10,102 nucleotides of DNA. Source: Candidatus Brocadiia bacterium (GTDB lineage: Bacteria; Planctomycetota; MHYJ01; WSZJ01). Each line of letters begins with the position of its first letter. The stretch's first letter is position 1. Shown piece by piece: positions 5,842-10,102 of this stretch. The stretch spans positions 1 to 10,102 of the forward strand of contig JABWAY010000142.1 in assembly GCA_013360825.1 (NCBI GenBank), written 5' to 3'. Below the pieces are notes generated by a model. The model saw only the letters and a program-made list of their open reading frames with translations. It was not told the origin of the DNA and made no database searches. A program made the translations under genes and the position numbers.

Positions 5842-6069
5842 CTCCCAGCTGAGACGGGCGGCGAGAACGTTGAGAAGATCTCACTCACTGCTTCAGGCTG
5901 CAGGAACAAGGAGCGGTTCAGGGACGCCGCCGACTTCCACCTCGGCGGCCTCCCGCTCCATCCCGGCACGGCCCTCGCGACCCAGCTGCGCGGCTGGTCC
6001 GCCTCTTCTTCTGGTTCCAGCCTTCACGCCCGGCGTCGCGTGCTCCGGGGGCCCATGAACCGTTGCTGA
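5842..6069 (+). pseudogene. Start-less coding fragment (remnant)
   Basis: Between stops at 5839-5841 and 6067-6069 this frame encodes about 75 residues, including ENVEKISLTAS and NKERFRDAADFHLGG followed by LPLHPGTALATQLRGW. From 5905 to about 6000 almost every codon ends in G or C, as in the intact host genes, while the last 20 codons lose this pattern. There is no ATG, GTG or TTG before the conserved-looking part, so it cannot be translated as it stands. I read it as the remains of a gene broken by rearrangement. I do not recognise the family. About 105 bp between it and the end of the next gene (6070-6173) hold nothing I can identify. Confidence 0.4.
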
Positions 6070-6173
6070 GAACCAGCAATTCTCCACTCATGAACCTGGA
6101 TCCGGTAGCGTTCAGCCGGGCGTAGATGGCCACGAGTTATCGCCTGTGAAGAGTGCTGAATGCGGGGTGAATG

Positions 6174-7211
6174 TCAGTCGACCTGAGGGAATTCAACGAC
6201 GAGCGTATGGACCCGTGTGCCGGAGAGCAGAATAGCGAGTCGGAGTCGGGTTCCAGGCTTCAGCAGATGAGTCGGCACATTGACAGTAACAGCAATGCCG
6301 CCATCTCCGATTGGTTCAATCAGGCTGCACTCAACTTCTTGCAGCCCTAGCGGCACATGCAGCTCTTGTTCGGCGCCGCACCACGCGCGGATGCGATCCT
6401 CAGAGGGAAGCTCATCCAAGCGTACAATCAGCCCGCCTGACTCCAAAGCAGGAGTCACACATGTTGCACTCTCCGGATCCTCACAAAGGATCGCGCCGCA
6501 CTCAATCGTGGCAGCCGGCCAATGACGAACCCACTTGCAGACCTCTCCATGCGTGAGAATCCAGGAATCACGGCCCGATTGAATGCGTCCCATCAGGAGA
6601 GCGCAGGTACCATCTGGCACATTGATTCGAGTGGAGCCAAGCGACTGTACTTGACCCGGGGACATCCATTCGAGACGCGCACACAGGCGAATCAGTCTAT
6701 CCAGGGTATCGACTACAATATGGCTGCCCTCCTCGGGCTCCTCCGCGTAGTAACGCCCCGTCGCCGAACACAGCAACTCTGGAGGCGCCGCTGCAATACG
6801 CACTTCCCCGTCGAGTTCGCTCGCAATCCACACTGGTCGGTCTGATACGTTCTTTACGACAATCTGAAATACCTGACCTGGGGCGACAATCTCTACATTG
6901 CGGTACCGGGCAATTGCACCGCGGGGCGATCGTCTCAACTCGCTGAGAATGATGTCGAGCGCGGCAGGATGATCTGCGAGGACTTTCCCAAGTGCTTTCT
7001 CCCTCTCGTCAAGTGACCACCTCGCCCAAGATTCCCGGAGCAGAGCGAGTGCGACCCGAGCACTCAGGTCAGCTGAAACGCCATCTTGCTGCATGTTCAG
7101 CATCTCAATCGGACGGGAGTGCTCACATCCCTGCAGAAAAGCACAAAGAACCACCAGCAGCACAGAAATGCACCGCCCGCCGCAGGATCGCCAACTCCTC
7201 AATTCAGTCAT
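6174..7211 (-). CDS. Predicted lipoprotein of unknown function (last gene of accessory operon)
   Basis: The 345-residue product starts MTELRSW at ATG 7211, seven bases after the stop of the gene before it, with AGGTGA as ribosome binding site. Residues 13-29 (RCISVLLVVLCAFLQGC) are a lipoprotein signal peptide with lipobox LQGC and predicted lipidated Cys29. Next is a helical segment (about 45-105) and a long beta-rich part with a NVEIVAPGQVFQIVVKNVSD strand pattern near 110-135, and a strand-rich end (LLKPGTRLRLAILLSG, then HTLVVEFPQVD). This suggests a surface or periplasmic beta-sandwich protein, which is inference. Base composition and codon use are much less GC-rich than in the flanking genes, a sign of recent transfer. 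An open frame extends upstream to 7445, but it overlaps the previous gene and would bury the signal peptide, so it is rejected. The family is not recognised. Confidence 0.75.
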   Translation of the reverse strand: MTELRSWRSCGGRCISVLLVVLCAFLQGCEHSRPIEMLNMQQDGVSADLSARVALALLRESWARWSLDEREKALGKVLADHPAALDIILSELRRSPRGAIARYRNVEIVAPGQVFQIVVKNVSDRPVWIASELDGEVRIAAAPPELLCSATGRYYAEEPEEGSHIVVDTLDRLIRLCARLEWMSPGQVQSLGSTRINVPDGTCALLMGRIQSGRDSWILTHGEVCKWVRHWPAATIECGAILCEDPESATCVTPALESGGLIVRLDELPSEDRIRAWCGAEQELHVPLGLQEVECSLIEPIGDGGIAVTVNVPTHLLKPGTRLRLAILLSGTRVHTLVVEFPQVD

Positions 7212-7218
7212 TGGACTT

Positions 7219-8499
7219 TCACCTGGGGGGCGGATTAAGTGCGCTATGACCTGCAAACGCTTCGCCCATGGCCATCGCCGTTTCCTCCTCGGAGTCAGTT
7301 GCTCTCTGTTCGTCATCGTTGAACCTTCCGCCGCGCGGAATGAATTCCTCTTCGTCTGACGTGATATCGGGCGAACCTGGCAATGCGGTGTTCTCTGGCA
7401 TGCAATCGAATTCAAACAGCCAACGCTTCCGACGCCTGTAAACACCTCGGAATCTACCGTTGCAATAGACGTATGTTCGCAGTCTCAAGAACCTTATCCA
7501 CCGCTTGAGAGGTCCCAGCTTGTCCTCACCGCGATTGTCTAGCCCTGGCGAAGAAATCAGGCCGGGACTATCCGACATCCCTATTGGCCTTGAGCCAACG
7601 TCGAGTCCCGGATATCGTCCCCCTGCGTGATCGGCAATCCATTTCTTATCATCGTGGAGCACTTCATCCGGAGTGCCGGGATGGCAGAACTGGCGAATTG
7701 TCATTCGTTTCTTCAGCTGAATGAACTCCAGCTTGTCGCACTCCGGAACGAGGATCAGATCGGGCGCAGTGTTTAGGGTGACCGGAACGCGCAGCACCAC
7801 TCCGCCAGGCAGTTCGATAGTACAAAGCCCGAGCAGTTGAACTTGATCTTGTGGAAAGTCGATCTTGATGATGGGAGGGGGACCGGGATCAACGATTCTC
7901 GGATATCCAACGAAAGTCTGCTCATGTCCGCTCGAATTGTAAATCTGCAGCACAACGCAGCGTTCGAAGACCCAGATGAGTCGGTGATAGATGACCGGGC
8001 ACAAGTCTGATTCGACTTCATACTTAGTCGGGCCGATGACGTTTATCAAACATCCGCATGCATGCGGACACTCGATGCGATTCATGAACTTCATGAGTGG
8101 TCCAGGGGGCCACGCCAGCCATGCCAATGATGGGGCGACCCCGCTATTCGCCATCCATGCAGGAGAAATTCTGGATGTGCCCAGAGTACTTGTTACGGCC
8201 TGCGCCAGTGACTGAAGTGCCTCTGCGTCACCTTCGCTTACATGAGGGGCTTTCACCAAAGCAGGCCCTGATGGGAGCAACTGGGTGCTCGCACGATGCT
8301 CGATCAGGAGGGGCTTGTACTCGGCATGGTCGGGGTCCAGTAACTTGCGGACTGGGAATTCACCGGGACCAGATGCGCTCCATGTTTCAGGTTGAGTTGT
8401 CTGAACATTGCGAAGCTGCGTGAATTGCCCCGCCGCCCGCCGAGCATCTCCCGCGAGCAAGGCCTTTTGAAGGTAGTCACTTGGCGATGTCTCACTCAT
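7219..8499 (-). CDS. Unrecognised 426-residue protein (middle gene of accessory operon)
   Basis: It starts at ATG 8499 with a perfect AGGAGG (8511-8506) six bases upstream and overlaps the stop of the small gene before it (TGATG), so translation is coupled. No signal peptide or membrane segment is apparent. The N-terminal 110 residues are polar and helical, starting SPSDYLQKALLAGDARRAAGQ. The middle has a cysteine cluster (C144, C148, C150, with C167 and C181) inside an apparently beta-rich region (FERCVVLQIYNSSG, LPGGVVLRVPVTLN). Near 345-375 is a strongly basic patch (RRRKRWLFEF), and the end is acidic and low in complexity (SDEEEF, DSEEET). Base composition is lower in GC than the flanks. 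I cannot assign a family; a cytosolic partner of the lipoprotein encoded next is the most that context suggests. Confidence 0.75.
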   Translation of the reverse strand: MSETSPSDYLQKALLAGDARRAAGQFTQLRNVQTTQPETWSASGPGEFPVRKLLDPDHAEYKPLLIEHRASTQLLPSGPALVKAPHVSEGDAEALQSLAQAVTSTLGTSRISPAWMANSGVAPSLAWLAWPPGPLMKFMNRIECPHACGCLINVIGPTKYEVESDLCPVIYHRLIWVFERCVVLQIYNSSGHEQTFVGYPRIVDPGPPPIIKIDFPQDQVQLLGLCTIELPGGVVLRVPVTLNTAPDLILVPECDKLEFIQLKKRMTIRQFCHPGTPDEVLHDDKKWIADHAGGRYPGLDVGSRPIGMSDSPGLISSPGLDNRGEDKLGPLKRWIRFLRLRTYVYCNGRFRGVYRRRKRWLFEFDCMPENTALPGSPDITSDEEEFIPRGGRFNDDEQRATDSEEETAMAMGEAFAGHSALNPPPR

Positions 8500-8714
8500 C
8501 AATGACCTCCTGCTGACTTGTCGGATTTTACCACGACGTCTGTGGTTCTGATCCCCCCGTCATTGCGCATCGCCTCCACCTTGACCGCCTCCACCTCTGG
8601 CGCCCTGGGGATCTCGCCGACCGGTACCCGTCTCTCAACCTGCTGGACGCCACTCCCACCCTGCCGACGTCCGGGGTGGACACTTGATCTCAATACTTTG
8701 AGCCGCTCTATCAC
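8499..8714 (-). CDS. Small unrecognised protein, 71 residues (first gene of accessory operon)
   Basis: GTG at 8714 is preceded by AGGAGA (8726-8721) at a six-base spacing, and the frame ends in TGA overlapping the ATG of the 426-residue gene. The product begins VIERLKVL and ends with a strand-like, charged stretch (PEVEAVKVEAMRNDGG, TTDVVVKSDK). The same frame is open further upstream to 9107, with other possible starts at 8849 (no Shine-Dalgarno) and 8963 (GGGAG), but the upstream part has poor codon bias and another frame there looks more coding-like. The tight coupling and matching ribosome binding sites support one operon with the next two genes. Function is unknown; small first genes in accessory operons are sometimes regulators or chaperone-like, but nothing here proves that. 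Confidence 0.5.
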   Translation of the reverse strand: MIERLKVLRSSVHPGRRQGGSGVQQVERRVPVGEIPRAPEVEAVKVEAMRNDGGIRTTDVVVKSDKSAGGH

Positions 8715-8953
8715 GAGAGATCTCCTACGCGCACGAGAAACGGGCGACGAGTGTGAGAACGACGCATACGCGGTCCTGTTCTGACCGCGATCCGGAACGA
8801 GCGGAAGCCAATCCTCGAGCTGAACTGGCTCGCGGTGCTGCCGTTCCATAGAGGGAAGGTGCGTTCGGAGCCGGAGCCGCACGGGGAGGGGGGATGGGTC
8901 AGAAATGCGGAAGGCACCTTCGCCCTGTCTTCCGTCCTTGCGTGCGCAGCCAT
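8711..8953 (-). pseudogene. Possible coding remnant with an FGE-sulfatase-like end
   Basis: In this frame, codons from about 8870 down to 8780 are almost all G/C-ending, and the peptide reads PLWNGSTASQFSSRIGFR followed by SFRIAV. The IGFR ending resembles the C-terminus of formylglycine-generating/sulfatase-modifying domains, which typically close with 'GFR' plus a hydrophobic strand. The preceding part of such a domain is missing, so at most it is a fragment. It overlaps the start of the 71-residue gene by a few bases. The assignment is tentative and based on a very short motif. Confidence 0.25.
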
Positions 8954-9012
8954 CGCCGCTCATCGTCGTCTCCCGAAGTGCAACCCGTTGATCTGCGTCG
9001 GAAGTTGTCCTG

Positions 9013-9192
9013 CTACAGCACCCCCGGCAGCGCCGCCGCGCTCGCCCGGCCCTCGTCGTACGGCAGGAGGGTCGACCACTCCAGACTCGCCTTCTCGTCC
9101 GTCCCATGTTCGCCGGCCTTCTTCAGGATTCTGCGCAGCGAGTCGGTGCCGGTCTTTCCGAGGATCTCCCAGCCGATCTCAGGCCGCTTGCG
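9013..9192 (-). pseudogene. C-terminal remnant of a broken gene
   Basis: Ending at TAG (9015-9013), this frame encodes about 59 residues: PEIGWEILGKTGTDSLRR, ILKKAGEHGTDEKASL and EWSTLLPYDEGRAS, then AAALPGVL. The G/C-ending codons and amphipathic helix pattern look like real protein, but no start codon or coherent N-terminal part is found upstream: the frame continues into unpatterned sequence beyond about 9192. I read it as the surviving C-terminus of a disrupted gene. The family is not recognised. Confidence 0.4.
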
Positions 9193-9540
9193 CCCCCTGG
9201 CCCAGGTTTGCCCGACCCGATTCCCTCTTTGTAGTAATGACCCCGCCGATGCGCGAACGTTCGGAAGATGCCGGAATATTCTCAAGATTTCGGATGAGAT
9301 CCCGAACGCACCTGCACATCCGACCGCGGGGGCCGCGTCCGCCTCAGCCTCCGTCACCCGACCCCGCAGGCCTGCCGCCCGCCACGATCCCGCTGCGCTC
9401 GTACCCGAAGTCGACCCGTGCCGGCAGTCGACCCGCCGCGAAATCGGGGCGCGCGACGGACCCGCCTCGCGTTCTTCGCCGGAGTCCGACGAGGGGGCGA
9501 TTTCACCCGCGCCCGCCGATTTCTCTTTCACCCGCGGTGG
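9193..9540. other. Intergenic stretch without a supported gene
   Basis: About 350 bp in which no frame combines a start, codon bias and a plausible protein. It holds a 10-bp perfect palindrome (CGAACGTTCG, 9254-9263) and is GC-rich, with a less GC-rich patch near 9225-9310. It may be decayed sequence continuing from the remnant on its left. The last 60 bases probably carry the upstream control region of the gene at 9559. Confidence 0.4.
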
Positions 9541-9546
9541 CCGCAC

Positions 9547-9552
9547 TATAAT
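9547..9552 (+). promoter_or_regulatory. -10 box (TATAAT) of a leaderless-type promoter
   Basis: A perfect TATAAT lies six bases before the ATG at 9559, so transcription should start at or within a base or two of the start codon. No Shine-Dalgarno sequence is present. The best -35 candidate is weak (CTTTCA at 9525-9530, 16-bp spacer, three of six consensus bases). Confidence 0.6.
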
Positions 9553-9558
9553 CCGTCC

Positions 9559-10102
9559 ATGTCCATCCTCGACGACCTCTGGGCCCGCGGAGACAGGGAA
9601 GGCGTCTTCCAGCGGTGCCTCGGCCTGATGTACGAATCCCCCGTCCTGTTCGGCGGCCCCGACGGGCTGCGCAAGCCGTTCCTCCGCGAGGCGGTCCGCG
9701 CCTGGGACGCCGGGGAGCTGCTCGCGAAAGGAAAGTCGCCGCGCCCGCTCGAAAACGCGCTCCTCTTCCGCCTGCGCGACCTGTACGTCGAGTGGGCCTC
9801 GAAGCTCGACATCGCCCCGCCCGACCCGGGCGAGGACACGCTCCAGGTGAGCGGCGTCCTGGACGACGCGCAGCCGCTTCACTCCGCCCTCCTCCGCCTG
9901 GTGCAGTGCGGGTCGCGGTTTCTGTCCGGGGAGGAGGTCACGGCGCTCGCGCGGGCCGCGGACAAGCCGGTGCGCGAGGTGTTGTGGGGGCTGGCGAAGG
10001 GCGAGGCGACGAGGCGGCAGGCGAACCCGGAGCGCGAGAAGGCGATGGACCGGTTCGTGCTGGCGCGGCGGGCCGGGCGGAAGGCGGAAGAGTTCGCGCC
10101 GT
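9559..10102 (+). CDS. Unrecognised protein, 5' part (runs off the window)
   Basis: The frame from ATG 9559 stays open to the window edge, giving 181 residues that begin MSILDDLWARGDREGVFQRC. Codons are strongly G/C-ending, as in the other host genes. The sequence looks soluble and mostly helical, with segments such as LENALLFRLRDLYVEWASKL (57-80 region), PLHSALLRLVQCGSRFL and a basic run near the edge (FVLARRAGRKAEEF). There is no signal peptide or membrane segment. The start is supported by the TATAAT box at a leaderless distance. I do not recognise a family from this part; the large opposite-strand frame at 9013-9882 is treated as its shadow. Confidence 0.75.
   Translation, partial: MSILDDLWARGDREGVFQRCLGLMYESPVLFGGPDGLRKPFLREAVRAWDAGELLAKGKSPRPLENALLFRLRDLYVEWASKLDIAPPDPGEDTLQVSGVLDDAQPLHSALLRLVQCGSRFLSGEEVTALARAADKPVREVLWGLAKGEATRRQANPEREKAMDRFVLARRAGRKAEEFAP

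Noticed and set aside
7212..7445. N-terminal extension of the accessory lipoprotein to 7445
   Set aside because: It would overlap the 426-residue gene by over 200 bp and place the signal peptide about 90 residues inside the protein. ATG 7211 has a well-spaced AGGTGA.
8715..9107. Longer forms of the 71-residue gene starting at 8849, 8963 or 9107
   Set aside because: Codon bias in that frame is poor upstream of 8714, another frame is more coding-like there, and GTG 8714 has the best Shine-Dalgarno site. The 8963 start (GGGAG) cannot be fully excluded.
9254..9263. CGAACGTTCG palindrome as a LexA-type operator
   Set aside because: Known CGAAC...GTTCG LexA boxes have a 4-base spacer, which is absent; it is also far from a start codon, about 300 bp before the gene at 9559.
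9013..9882. A 289-codon minus-strand frame as one gene
   Set aside because: Its first half is antisense to the gene starting at 9559, and its middle has no coding pattern. Only the last ~59 codons look like real protein and are listed as a remnant.
1..10102. CRISPR arrays, tRNA or rRNA genes, complete insertion sequences
   Set aside because: I found no regularly spaced repeats, no cloverleaf with a T-arm motif, no rRNA-like sequence and no recognisable transposase or integrase on either strand.

Overview
The window is very GC-rich with strong G/C at third codon positions. It carries a GAF-type sigma-54 activator, an HflX GTPase, a class III nucleotide cyclase with an SRPBCC/DUF5939-like N-terminus, and lipoproteins with classical lipoboxes. 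This suggests a diderm, high-GC bacterium of an environmental lineage. A Planctomycetota-like or similar uncultivated group is my best guess, but that is inference; no rRNA or marker gene here settles it.

Layout. (1) 1-1656: the last codons of an upstream gene overlap (ATGA) a complete sigma-54 enhancer-binding protein (EBP) with GAF, AAA+ and Fis-type HTH parts. (2) 1657-1976: a gap that looks like a complete sigma-54 regulatory unit. It holds a palindrome about 85-105 bp upstream of the promoter, an IHF-like site, a near-perfect -24/-12 element (TGGCAC-N5-TTGC), a roughly 110-nt region that folds into a long imperfect hairpin, and a strong intrinsic terminator. No ORF ends before that terminator, so I read it as a gene for a sigma-54-dependent small RNA beside its likely activator. 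This is the most interesting element in the window. (3) 1977-3812: a small DUF1425/YcfL-like lipoprotein and hflX, same strand, 42 bp apart; hflX appears to start at CTG. (4) 3828-5690: a convergent cyclase gene (SRPBCC, zinc ribbon/DUF5939-like, class III catalytic domain), with a hairpin spanning both stop codons. (5) about 5840-6070 and 8780-9190: broken coding fragments in host-like codon usage. (6) 6174-8714: a three-gene minus-strand operon of clearly lower GC (71 aa, 426 aa and a 345-aa lipoprotein), tightly packed, each gene with a strong Shine-Dalgarno site and none recognisable to me. It sits between the broken fragments and looks like accessory DNA in an insertion hotspot. (7) 9559 to the end: the 5' part of an unrecognised gene with TATAAT exactly 6 nt before its ATG.

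How they work together. Regions 1 and 2 form a likely regulatory circuit: a signal sensed by the GAF domain leads to sigma-54 activation and a structured RNA. HflX and the cyclase are housekeeping or signalling functions with no shown link to it. The accessory operon probably makes a cell-envelope-associated protein set of unknown role. Host-type genes here tend to lack Shine-Dalgarno sites and have a -10 box close to the start codon, whereas the accessory operon uses canonical ribosome binding sites.
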